A stretch of 64,000 bases of DNA from Sulfidibacterium sp964456625 (GTDB lineage Bacteria; Bacteroidota; Bacteroidia; Bacteroidales; F082): NCBI GenBank assembly GCA_964456625.1, contig CAYWBO010000006.1, forward strand, positions 1 to 64,000. Direction: 5' to 3'. The notes below the pieces were generated by a model. The model worked only from the letters and a program-made list of their open reading frames with translations. It was not told where the DNA came from and made no database searches. This document shows positions 9,301-16,282 of this stretch, piece by piece. The first letter of the stretch is position 1. Each line of letters begins with the position of its first letter. Both the position numbers and the translations under genes were made by a program.

Positions 9301-9553
9301 CGATATTGACGTATTAATCCATTTCAGGGGCACTGAAGAACAGAAAAAAGATCTTCTTACCTGGCTTGAAGGCTGGAGTTTGAGCCTGTCTCAGATAAAT
9401 TACGAAAGAACCGGCCTCAGAACACCAGGGCTTTTGGACGTTCACATTGTAACGGATAAAGATATTAAGGATAGGAGCAGCTTTGCGGTTAAAATCGGCG
9501 CTGTAACGGATGCAGCGAGACCCTTGCGGATGGGGACGGATGTCGAGGATTGA
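6389..9553 (+). CDS. GAF-like/PEP-pyruvate-binding/nucleotidyltransferase fusion protein
   Basis: 1054 aa. Residues 1-140 resemble a GAF sensor domain (LYNVQEILHDEEKLTGEV, then TICRI). A helical linker follows. A PPDK-N domain spans about residues 330-720 (GKVGGKSAGL, LIVRSSSLLEDSEGASFAG, LVPGLGTRAVDR, and IEFAHNGTDFYLLQCR). The shared tail has GPGRWGSRGD and FGTHFFQDL. The C-terminus (about 925-1054) has a minimal nucleotidyltransferase signature: VFGSTKNGTAREESDIDVLI, that is GS followed by DxD. No phosphohistidine domain is visible. It starts 4 bases after its paralogue. This unusual domain set suggests a regulatory enzyme that senses a ligand and transfers a nucleotidyl or phosphoryl group, perhaps acting on GDH; that is speculation. 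Confidence 0.85.
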   Translation: MQEKLIQQIFDELKERAKELSCLYNVQEILHDEEKLTGEVIQKVVDTIPPGFQYPDITICRIVCPIGTFQSPHFKETQWEIKVDILLKNTMIGNISVFYTKEMPVFDEGPFLKEERRLLKSIAERIGLQVYHEQLQSTSQLKNGSGYKAEWEIVLDMLAQTNPKLLVKLSRKMVNHLYWIGIPEAEKLVDEFNPIMSNSLQSSSEENKPYQKNENSDMIKLAYQVFSLAGENISEKEVLEYIQKWTREDRSGFLSEILENSGSSLAKISLSLERYYHMDHDMIELTPPRKKSFIIALIKRVLSGQKNMVEIAKNILTINDFRKLINNIISPMESFGKVGGKSAGLFLARAILNKESKLNKLISDVKIPKTWYIVSDGLLNFMKYNDIDEVIEQKYKEIGQVRQEYPYVVQLFKNSIHSTEIIKGLLMALDDFGDVPLIVRSSSLLEDSEGASFAGKYKSLFIANQGSKEKRLNELTDAISEVYASTFGPDPIEYRANNGLLDFHEEMGIMVQEVVGTRIGDYYVPAFAGVAFSRNEFRWSSRIKPEDGLVRLVPGLGTRAVDRLSDDYPVLISPGQPNLRVNVSIDEIIRYSPQYIDVMNLKKETFETVTVEHILRKCGKDYPMLDKIVSVVKQDFIHPASLLGTDFANESFVINFDGLIKKTNFLEKIKEVLLVLEKTYQHPVDIEFAHNGTDFYLLQCRSQSYHQLSKPAVIPENIASEKIIFSANKFVPNGLVSGIKYIVYVKPQAYSDLTDYQGLVSVGKAIGMLNELLPKRQFILMGPGRWGSRGDINLGVRITYSEINNTAMLIEIARRRNEYVPDVSFGTHFFQDLVEANIKYLPLYPDEKGNIFNEEFLNASNIFSNLIPEMSHLENVISVIDIQEIYNEHELNVCMNSETEKALGIIVRQEEQTEVKIMPDKSAPEIDKNVHWQWRLRNVEKIAAKTDPERFGVVGFYVFGSTKNGTAREESDIDVLIHFRGTEEQKKDLLTWLEGWSLSLSQINYERTGLRTPGLLDVHIVTDKDIKDRSSFAVKIGAVTDAARPLRMGTDVED

Positions 9554-9561
9554 ATTGTGTG

Positions 9562-10500
9562 TTACATGAGCTGACGGGTTGCATTTTCAGGATTTTCCAG
9601 CGTGAACCGGATCAGGGAAAGTTCAGGACCGTTATGCGCTGCATTCATTGCCCATGTTTTTCCAATTTTTTGATGCCAGTGACCTGTGATTGCGGCAGAT
9701 TCATGCACGTGGCCATGCAGCGTCAGCAGGGGTTGACGGTCCTCGATAAATCGTTTTATTGCAATACTTCCAACATGAACATCAAGGGGGACATGGTCAA
9801 ACATTTGGCCATCCAGGGCCGCCCGGTCCAGATCGGTTTCGTAGGGAGGACTGTGGAAAAGAAAAATGGCCTTGCTAAGATTGTCCCCTCCCGCGAGCCC
9901 TTTGAGATCTTTTTCGATGGTTTCAAATTGTAGTTTTTTCAGATCGACCTCCGTCGAAAATGAGCCTGATTCAGGGGGGACGCAACCGGGAGGCGTATAT
10001 CGTGAAACATCATATTTCTCCCAGTCTTTAAGCCTGAAGGGCGTGGGAGGGACATAGGAATACCCATAAACAGGATATCCCTGAAAATCACATTTCCGCC
10101 CATGCATGTATTCCCAAACGCCCGAAAGCGCTGACTCCAAAAAACGGTCTTCAAGAAACTTTCCGTCATCATTGCCCAGGATCAGAAAGATCCTGGGATA
10201 CAGTTTCCCCAGTTTATTTTTAAGATCAGCAAGATTTTTAAGTAAAAATTGCGTAAAGAATTCCTGAAAATCCTGGTATTTTGATGTGTAAGCAAATAAG
10301 CCCGTGGGAAGTAAATCCCCCCCCAGGAAAACGGCGGCGGGTTTTTCCTTTTCAATGGCATGAAAAAGTTTCTCAAAACGGCTGGTGTTTCCATGCAAAT
10401 CCGTAACGAAGAAGACAAGATTTTCCATGAGCTTTATGGTGTCCATGAAGATACAAATTTTAGTCGCTATTTTTTCCTTGGCTTCAATTTCCTCGCTCAT
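9562..10500 (-). CDS. Metallophosphoesterase
   Basis: Calcineurin-like phosphoesterase of up to 312 aa with the metal-binding series DLHGN, GGDLLPTG, GNDD, and GHVHES near the C-terminus. It hydrolyses phosphate esters with a dinuclear metal centre; the substrate is unknown. The start is uncertain: ATG 10500 gives a 24-residue extension before MENLVFFVTDLHGN, and ATG 10428 would begin exactly at the domain and may be the real start. It is convergent with the nucleotidyltransferase fusion gene, with only 8 bases between the stop codons. Confidence 0.85.
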   Translation of the reverse strand: MSEEIEAKEKIATKICIFMDTIKLMENLVFFVTDLHGNTSRFEKLFHAIEKEKPAAVFLGGDLLPTGLFAYTSKYQDFQEFFTQFLLKNLADLKNKLGKLYPRIFLILGNDDGKFLEDRFLESALSGVWEYMHGRKCDFQGYPVYGYSYVPPTPFRLKDWEKYDVSRYTPPGCVPPESGSFSTEVDLKKLQFETIEKDLKGLAGGDNLSKAIFLFHSPPYETDLDRAALDGQMFDHVPLDVHVGSIAIKRFIEDRQPLLTLHGHVHESAAITGHWHQKIGKTWAMNAAHNGPELSLIRFTLENPENATRQLM

Positions 10501-10715
10501 GTTTAATTGTGAATCAATAACATCAAAATCAGGAGTGCCTTGGAATTTTCCTCCCGTCAGGTTAGGAAATCGACTACCAGAAAAGGTTGTGGCGATTTTA
10601 AGATGAATCGGTTTTTTTGTTAAAAAATCACTATAACTTTCTTTTATTCAGCGATGTAATTTATTCCCGGTATAAATAATCACTATAAATACCCTTGTAT
10701 CAAAGGGATATATTG

Positions 10716-10735
10716 ATTATGATTTTTGTCATAAT
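10716..10735. promoter_or_regulatory. Candidate Crp/Fnr-type operator
   Basis: Perfect inverted repeat ATTATGA (10716-10722), 6-base spacer, TCATAAT (10729-10735). The TTATGA-N6-TCATAA layout matches the geometry of Crp-family sites (TGTGA-N6-TCACA). The only regulator in this island is the Crp/Fnr protein at 16946-17641, so it is the obvious candidate to bind here. The site is about 170 bases before the psrA-like ATG. Confidence 0.45.
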
Positions 10736-10836
10736 ATTTAATTTTATAAATAAATAACAGAAAATCAGCGATAAAGCAAGTTATTTTTAAAGCATTCAAA
10801 TAGTTAGGTTTTTATATATGTTCCATGAATTCATCA

Positions 10837-10844
10837 TATTTTTG
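10837..10844 (+). promoter_or_regulatory. Candidate -7 element of the psr-like operon
   Basis: TATTTTTG matches TAnnTTTG and predicts transcription from about 10848, giving a 5' UTR near 60 bases. The -33 region (around 10809-10817) is only T-rich and not a good TTTG, which would fit a promoter that needs an activator. Confidence 0.4.
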
Positions 10845-10906
10845 TAACTGCATATATAAAATACATTATATCCATTATAAAATAGGTAATTATAAAATAT
10901 AGCCGG

Positions 10907-12952
10907 ATGAAAACAAGAAGGGAATTTTTAAAAATTTCAACCGCCACTGCCGGAGTAGCAGCTTTGAGCTTGCATGCGCTTAACCTGAAAGGGCTAAACT
11001 GGCTTCAACCCGATTCCAATGAACCGGCGAGTGATGAGGATATGACCCCTTACCCGACCTATTGCGAAGTTTGTTTCTGGAAATGCGCTGCCTGGGTTTA
11101 TGTGGATAAGAAGGGGAANNNNNNNNNNNNNNNNNNNNNNNNNNNNNNNNNNNNNNNNNNNNNNNNNNNNNNNNNNNNNNNNNNNNNNNNNNNNNNNNNN
11201 NNNNNNNNNNNNNNNNNNGAACCTGCCTATGCCAACTGCCGCGGACCCCGTTCTGCTGCATATTATGCCACCTTCGGCGCTTTTATCGGCTCTCCCGAAT
11301 GTACTGATATCAGAGACACCCGTTGCATGGTGCTGATCGGATCTCACATCGGTGAAAACATGCACAACTCGCAGGTTCAGGAAATGTCGGCAGCCATCGA
11401 CCAGAAAGCCACCATCATCACGGTGGATCCGCGATTCAGTACCGCTGCCAGCAAATCTCAGTACTGGCTTCCCATCAAGCCTTCCACCGATCTTGCGCTG
11501 TTACTGGCCTGGATCCATGTGCTGATTTATGAAGATATCTACAACAAAGATTTTGTAAAGAAATATACGTTTGGTTTTGACCAGCTTAAGGCTCATGTAA
11601 AAGACATGACCCCGGAATGGGCATACGGTATCACGACCATCGAACCGGATATGATCCGTAAAACCGCACGCGAGATGGCCGGTGCAGCCCCCGCTGTTGT
11701 GATCCATCCCGGAAGGCATACGGTTTGGTACGGTGACGATTCGCAAAGGGAAAGAGCCATGGCCATCCTGACCGCACTGTTGGGTGCCTGGGGAAAACGC
11801 GGAAGCCTGTATCTCCCCGAAGCCGTTCATTTGCCCGAATACCCGCAACCGGAATATCCCAAACCCAAATGGAGCTGGAGAGATATCCCGGAAGGAAAGT
11901 TCCCGTTAGCCACCATGGGTGTTACTTCGGAAATCCTGAAGGCTTCGATTCCAAAATATAAATACAAACATCAAATCAAAGCCTGGCTGGTAGGAGGTAC
12001 CAACCTGCCGTTGTCCATGCCGGACAAAAAACTTTTCAGGGAAGCTACCGAGGCGGTTGAATTTATCGCTGTAATGGATACCATGCCCATGGAAGTGACG
12101 GGATATGCGGATGTTGTTCTGCCGGAAGCCACGTATCTGGAACGCTATGATGTGCTCAGGGCTGCCCAGAACAGGACTCCCAATGTTGCTTTGCGCATGC
12201 CGGCAGCAAAACCACGTTTCGAAACCAAGCCGGCCTGGTGGATCACCAAGCAGATCGGCGAACGTCTGGGACTGCACGATTATTTCAATTATAATGATTA
12301 TTCGGAAGTAATTGACTGGCAGCTTAAAAAGGTAGGAACCTCTCTTGAGGAAATGAAGAAAATCGGCGTGAAGACCTTCGAACGTAAGGACGGTCCGCTG
12401 TACATCGGCGAAGGGGAAGACTTCCAGTTCAATACCAATTCCGGAAAAGTGGAATTGTATTCCACCGACTTTGCAGATGCGGGTTTCGATGCGTTGCCCG
12501 TGTTCAAACCTCATCCGGAACCCCCGCAGAATTATTATCGTCTGATTTACGGAAGGGCGCCGATGCACACCTTCTCAAGAACCTCAAACAACCATTTCCT
12601 TTGGGATTTGATGAAAGAGAACAGTGTGTGGGTTAACCCGCAGGTCGCTTCGTTGTGGGGATTGAAAAACGATCAGGAAGTGTGGCTTAAAAACCAGGAT
12701 GGTGCCGTCACATCATTTCCCGTAAAAGTCCGTATCACCGAAAGGGTAAGATGGGATTCTGTATATATGGTTCACGGTTTCGGCCACAGCGACAAAAAGC
12801 TTACCCGTGCTTACGGAATGGGAGCCAGCGATGAAGAAATGATTACGCACGTTGCCATCGACCCCGTCATGGGCGGAAACGGCATGAGAGGCAATTTTAT
12901 AACGTTTATTAAAGAAAATCCCGGAACTAAAGATAAGGAGGATAGAGCATGA
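10907..12952 (+). CDS. Molybdopterin oxidoreductase, PsrA/PhsA-like catalytic subunit (contains assembly gap)
   Basis: The N-terminus MKTRREFLKISTATAGVAAL is a twin-arginine signal peptide, so the enzyme is exported folded. A 4Fe-4S motif starts with CEVCFWKC; the fourth ligand falls in the 100-N gap (11119-11218). After the gap, EPAYANCRGPR probably contains the Mo-ligating cysteine (codon 11237-11239). The C-terminal MopB-binding domain includes NNHFLWDLMKENSVWVNP. The family reduces or oxidises sulfur compounds (polysulfide, thiosulfate, tetrathionate) or arsenic oxyanions; the sulfur-related neighbours favour a sulfur substrate. The frame stays open across the Ns by chance, and the true protein is probably longer than 681 aa. 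ATGA overlap (12949-12952) with the Fe-S subunit gene. Confidence 0.88.
   Translation: MKTRREFLKISTATAGVAALSLHALNLKGLNWLQPDSNEPASDEDMTPYPTYCEVCFWKCAAWVYVDKKGXXXXXXXXXXXXXXXXXXXXXXXXXXXXXXXXXXEPAYANCRGPRSAAYYATFGAFIGSPECTDIRDTRCMVLIGSHIGENMHNSQVQEMSAAIDQKATIITVDPRFSTAASKSQYWLPIKPSTDLALLLAWIHVLIYEDIYNKDFVKKYTFGFDQLKAHVKDMTPEWAYGITTIEPDMIRKTAREMAGAAPAVVIHPGRHTVWYGDDSQRERAMAILTALLGAWGKRGSLYLPEAVHLPEYPQPEYPKPKWSWRDIPEGKFPLATMGVTSEILKASIPKYKYKHQIKAWLVGGTNLPLSMPDKKLFREATEAVEFIAVMDTMPMEVTGYADVVLPEATYLERYDVLRAAQNRTPNVALRMPAAKPRFETKPAWWITKQIGERLGLHDYFNYNDYSEVIDWQLKKVGTSLEEMKKIGVKTFERKDGPLYIGEGEDFQFNTNSGKVELYSTDFADAGFDALPVFKPHPEPPQNYYRLIYGRAPMHTFSRTSNNHFLWDLMKENSVWVNPQVASLWGLKNDQEVWLKNQDGAVTSFPVKVRITERVRWDSVYMVHGFGHSDKKLTRAYGMGASDEEMITHVAIDPVMGGNGMRGNFITFIKENPGTKDKEDRA
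11119..11218. other. Assembly gap of 100 N
   Basis: Exactly 100 unknown bases, the conventional placeholder for a scaffold gap of unknown length. It removes the segment between the first Fe-S cysteines and the Mo-ligand region of the molybdoenzyme. Related enzymes usually have well over 100 residues here, so the missing DNA is probably several hundred bases rather than 100. Confidence 0.97.
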
Positions 12953-13482
12953 GATATGCAATGGCTGTCGATACAAAGAAATGTGTAGGCTGCGCCGACT
13001 GTGTGGTAGCTTGCCAGACAGAAAATAATGTCCCCCACGGTTATTGCCGTGACTGGATTGTGGAAAATGTTGATGGAACCTACCCCAGTCTGGAAATGCA
13101 TTTTATGTCGGAAAGATGTAACCATTGCGAAAACGCGCCCTGCGTAAGATGCTGTCCTACGGGTGCCAGCCACATTGCAGAAGGCGGTATAGTGTTGGTT
13201 ACCGAAAATGAATGTATTGGATGCGGTGCCTGTATCGAGTCTTGTCCTTATGATGCAAGGTACGTACATCCGGAAGGTTATGTAGATAAATGTACTTTCT
13301 GTATTCAACGGGTTGACAAAGGACAGAATCCGGCGTGCGTTGAAGTTTGTCCCACGCACTGCCTGCATTTTGGCGACCTGGATGATCCGAACAGTGAAGT
13401 GTCTAAAGCGCTGAAGGACAGAAACTGGTATGTTCTTGCTCCGGAAGCCGGAACCAAACCCCAGGTATATTTTCTTAGGTAA
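12949..13482 (+). CDS. 4Fe-4S ferredoxin electron-transfer subunit, PsrB/PhsB/NrfC-like
   Basis: 177 aa with four cysteine clusters typical of the DMSO reductase iron-sulfur subunit: CVGCADCVVAC, CNHCENAPCVRCCP, CIGCGACIESCP, and CTFCIQRVDKGQNPACVEVCP. It would pass electrons between the membrane quinone subunit and the molybdoenzyme. It has no signal peptide of its own and is probably exported together with the Tat-targeted catalytic subunit. It overlaps that gene by four bases and lies 21 bases before the membrane subunit. Confidence 0.93.
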   Translation: MRYAMAVDTKKCVGCADCVVACQTENNVPHGYCRDWIVENVDGTYPSLEMHFMSERCNHCENAPCVRCCPTGASHIAEGGIVLVTENECIGCGACIESCPYDARYVHPEGYVDKCTFCIQRVDKGQNPACVEVCPTHCLHFGDLDDPNSEVSKALKDRNWYVLAPEAGTKPQVYFLR

Positions 13483-13503
13483 GAACTTTTAAAACAAGAA
13501 AAA

Positions 13504-14445
13504 ATGAAAGAAGAATTAATAGCAAGTGGCAAACATATTCCTGAGATTTACCCGGTTTTGCACCTCTGGCATTGGGAAATTGCACTGTATCTCTTCCTGG
13601 GTGGTTTGGCCGGAGGAATCATTTTCTTCGCTTCGTATTTTATCATCACCGGTAAGGAAAAGCAGATGCAGGCTACCGTAAAATGGGCCACTTTTATTGC
13701 ACCGCTTGCGCTGATCATCGGTTTGTCGTCGTTGTTCTACGACTTGAACCATAAATTGTATTTCTGGCGCCTTTACACAACCGTTCGTTTTACTTCGCCC
13801 ATGTCTTGGGGAGCCTGGACACTGTTGATTATCACCCCATTGTCGATCGTCTGGGTGGCCAGTTACATGAGAGAAATGTTTCCGTCGTGGAATTGGAAAT
13901 TCAATTTCCTGAAGAAATTCGAAGCCTGGGTGATCAAAAACAGGGTTCCGTTTGCCTGGGTGATGCTATTCTTAGCCATCATCGTCGCGGTTTATACCGG
14001 AATTCTTTTGTCTGCATTTAATGCAAGACCTTTATGGAATGTTTCGATACTCGGACCGCTGTTCCTGGTCTCCGGTTTCTCTACCGGCCTGGCCGCTATT
14101 ATGTGGATCAGCAACGACGAACACGAAAGAAAGGTACTGAGCAGGATCGACATTTTCTTTATCCTGACGGAGCTCTTCCTGATTGTCCATCTTTTCATGG
14201 GATTCATGGCCGGTACCGGCGTAAAACTGGAAGCGTTCCGTTTGTTCATCGGCGGACCTTTTACAGTGACATTCTGGATTTTCGTGGTGTTGCTCGGCCT
14301 TATCTTCCCGGTGACCCTTGAATTGCTGGAGCTGAAAGGTTTTCATGTGCCGAAATGGGTTCCCCCGTTTCTGATCCTTTTCGGCGGGTTGATGTTCCGT
14401 TTTGTCATGGTAGATGCCGGACAGATCACTAGATTTTTATTCTGA
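13504..14445 (+). CDS. NrfD/PsrC-type membrane quinone-interacting subunit
   Basis: 313-aa polytopic protein with about eight membrane segments. The N-terminal HLWHWEIALYLFLGGLAGG is characteristic of NrfD/PsrC proteins, where this region contributes to the quinone site. It anchors the complex and exchanges electrons with the quinone pool. With the two preceding genes it completes a PsrABC/PhsABC-type complex. No haem ligands or unusual features are apparent. The direction of electron flow cannot be decided from sequence. Confidence 0.92.
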   Translation: MKEELIASGKHIPEIYPVLHLWHWEIALYLFLGGLAGGIIFFASYFIITGKEKQMQATVKWATFIAPLALIIGLSSLFYDLNHKLYFWRLYTTVRFTSPMSWGAWTLLIITPLSIVWVASYMREMFPSWNWKFNFLKKFEAWVIKNRVPFAWVMLFLAIIVAVYTGILLSAFNARPLWNVSILGPLFLVSGFSTGLAAIMWISNDEHERKVLSRIDIFFILTELFLIVHLFMGFMAGTGVKLEAFRLFIGGPFTVTFWIFVVLLGLIFPVTLELLELKGFHVPKWVPPFLILFGGLMFRFVMVDAGQITRFLF

Positions 14446-14466
14446 TAAGCTATAAAATTTAAGAAA

Positions 14467-15003
14467 ATGAACACACAACGATTGCAAGATTCCAAGCCAC
14501 ACTACATCAACCCGTACCTGGGTGGTGTCCTGCTTGGACTGACGCTGTTGGTAACAATTTTGATTACCGGAAGGGAGCTGGGTGCCAGCGGAGCGGTGAC
14601 CAGCGCCGTGGTGGCGACATCCAATTCCATCAGCCCTTCTTACACCCAAAACAATGCATACATGAGCCATCGACTTGTTCCCGGACATTCAGCCATGAGC
14701 ACCTGGCTGGTCTTTGAAGTGCTGGGAATGTTCATTGGCGGTTTTCTGTCCGGAATTATTTTCGGAAGAGTTAAAAAACCGGTTGTGGAGCACGGACCCC
14801 GTATTTCTGCAAGAACACGACTGATTATGGCTGTGATCGGAGGCGCACTCTTCGGTGCGGGAAGCCGGTTCGGCAGAGGCTGTACCAGCGGCGCCGCGCT
14901 GAGCGGAGCGGGTACTTTCTCCTTTGGAGGCGTGATTGTCCTGCTGGGCATCTTTGGCACGGCCTACGCACTGGCGTATTTTGTGAGAAAATTATGGATT
15001 TAG
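14467..15003 (+). CDS. YeeE/YedE family half-transporter, first copy
   Basis: 178-aa membrane protein of the YeeE/YedE (TsuA-like) family, which imports thiosulfate or related sulfur compounds through cysteine-lined paths. The signature GSRFGRGCTSGAALSGAG holds the conserved cysteine. An N-terminal segment (NPYLGGVLLGLTLLVTILITG) precedes a loop containing GHSAMSTW. It is roughly half the length of full TsuA proteins, and the next gene is a second half with a different cysteine motif, so the two probably form one heteromeric channel. It follows PsrC by 21 bases, in the same operon. Confidence 0.88.
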   Translation: MNTQRLQDSKPHYINPYLGGVLLGLTLLVTILITGRELGASGAVTSAVVATSNSISPSYTQNNAYMSHRLVPGHSAMSTWLVFEVLGMFIGGFLSGIIFGRVKKPVVEHGPRISARTRLIMAVIGGALFGAGSRFGRGCTSGAALSGAGTFSFGGVIVLLGIFGTAYALAYFVRKLWI

Positions 15004-15027
15004 TTTCACTTTTAAAAATTGCAAAAA

Positions 15028-15630
15028 ATGGGACCATTAATACCAAACGGATATATACCAGGTGACTGGAATTTTGTGATTGCTGTCTTGATCGGTATCG
15101 CATTCGGATTTATTTTGGAAGCTTCCGGATTCTCCTCTTCAAGAAACCTGGCAGGAGAGTTCTACGGATATAATTTTGTGGTGCTGCGCGTCTTCTTTAC
15201 CGCCGTAATTGTAACCATGGTGGGATTGTTATATTTCAGCCATTTCGGCTGGATCGACCTTTCCAGGATCTTTGTGTTACCCACTTTTGTCGCCCCCATG
15301 ATCGTTGGCGGGGTGATGATGGGAACAGGTTTTATCATCGGCGGATTTTGTCCGGGAACCAGTTTTACCGGAATTGTCATTGGTAAAATTGACGCCCTGT
15401 TCTTTGCCATCGGTATCTTTATAGGGATCTATATTTTTTCGTTGGCTTTCCCGCTTTTCGAAGGTTTCTTTAATAGCGGAAGTATGGGAAATGTAACCCT
15501 GACAGATGTAACAGGCATCAGCCCCGGCTGGTTTGCTTTTGGCTTTGCCGCCATCGCTCTGACCGCTTTCTGGGTCACTGCCATCATCGAAAGACGTGTA
15601 AGAAAAAAACAAACTGAATATAAATTCTAA
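15028..15630 (+). CDS. YeeE/YedE family half-transporter, second copy
   Basis: About 200 aa with five or six membrane segments. The conserved cysteine lies in GGFCPGTSFTG, complementary to the RGCTSG motif of the preceding half-transporter. ATG 15028 was chosen over an in-frame TTG at 15019. Family knowledge suggests uptake of thiosulfate or another sulfane-sulfur compound; with TusE and DsrE2 nearby, delivery of sulfur into the cytoplasm is a reasonable inference. It ends five bases before the first rhodanese-fold gene. Confidence 0.87.
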   Translation: MGPLIPNGYIPGDWNFVIAVLIGIAFGFILEASGFSSSRNLAGEFYGYNFVVLRVFFTAVIVTMVGLLYFSHFGWIDLSRIFVLPTFVAPMIVGGVMMGTGFIIGGFCPGTSFTGIVIGKIDALFFAIGIFIGIYIFSLAFPLFEGFFNSGSMGNVTLTDVTGISPGWFAFGFAAIALTAFWVTAIIERRVRKKQTEYKF

Positions 15631-15635
15631 TTATT

Positions 15636-16247
15636 ATGAACAGGAATTATTTTATTCTGACCCTCCTCATGTTCATTTTGGCAGCGGGCACCTTGTTTTT
15701 CAAAGGCAAGCCGGAAAAGCAGCCGATTCAGCCAAAAGAATTGTTGTGGGATATTATTCAGCCTACACGATATATGAGCACCGATCAGGTGGCAAAACTG
15801 ATTATTCAGAAGAACCCGACGCTGGAGCTCATCGATGTGCGTTCAGCCAGGGAATACGCGGCATTCAGTCTGCCTAATGCCATCAATATTCCGTTGGATA
15901 GCCTGGCCAGCAGCTCAAGTTTACAGTATTTTGGAATCCCCGGTACCAAAGTGGTGCTGTTTGCCAACGACGACATCCTTTCCGATCAGGCCTGGGTATT
16001 GCTGCGCCGTCAGGGATTTAAAGGAACCTATGTGATGAAAGGTGGCCTCAACCTGTGGATGAATACGATCATCCGACCTCAGGCTCCGGCGGAAACCGCA
16101 CCTGCAACGGCCATTGAGCAGTATCACTTCCGTGAAGGGGCCCGGCTTTACTTTACCGGAGCAAAGGTGGAAGCCACTTCCTCCAACAAGCCGAAGGTTG
16201 TGGTAAGAAAAAGAAAAAGAGCTGCGGCAGTTTCCGGCGGCTGTTAA
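15636..16247 (+). CDS. Membrane-anchored rhodanese-fold protein with C-terminal SGGC tail (copy 1)
   Basis: 203 aa: an N-terminal membrane anchor (residues 5-22), a rhodanese domain (about 45-145; ELIDVRSAREYAAFSLPNA and MKGGLNLW), a spacer, and a basic tail ending AAAVSGGC. The loop that normally starts with the catalytic cysteine reads VVLFANDD, so Ala110 replaces Cys. The only cysteine in the whole protein is the last residue, Cys203. Ordinary rhodanese activity is therefore unlikely; a terminal-cysteine sulfur carrier similar in principle to the SoxY GGCGG arm is inferred. Topology is probably N-in with the domain outside, but the charges flanking the anchor do not settle it. Confidence 0.88.
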   Translation: MNRNYFILTLLMFILAAGTLFFKGKPEKQPIQPKELLWDIIQPTRYMSTDQVAKLIIQKNPTLELIDVRSAREYAAFSLPNAINIPLDSLASSSSLQYFGIPGTKVVLFANDDILSDQAWVLLRRQGFKGTYVMKGGLNLWMNTIIRPQAPAETAPATAIEQYHFREGARLYFTGAKVEATSSNKPKVVVRKRKRAAAVSGGC

Positions 16248-16282
16248 TTTGTTGAACAATTTTGAATTAAAGATCTGAAAAT

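Larger units (their letters stand above)
10501..10906. other. AT-rich intergenic region upstream of the psr-like operon
   Basis: About 400 bases, very AT-rich, with no convincing coding sequence. It contains a Crp-type inverted repeat (10716-10735) and a -7 promoter element (10837-10844) for the rightward molybdoenzyme operon. The leftward promoter of the phosphoesterase gene must also lie here but was not located with confidence. Confidence 0.6.

Noticed and set aside
11906..12568. 220-codon ORF on the minus strand inside the molybdoenzyme gene
   Set aside because: It lies fully opposite a strongly conserved oxidoreductase frame, has no recognisable domain and no promoter; it is a shadow of the codon bias.
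10907..12952. Possible frameshift in the molybdoenzyme
   Set aside because: The reading frame is open on both sides of the N run; the only interruption is the assembly gap, which says nothing about a mutation.
12811..13368. 185-codon minus-strand ORF spanning the psrA/psrB junction
   Set aside because: It lies opposite four cysteine clusters of the ferredoxin subunit; no independent evidence.
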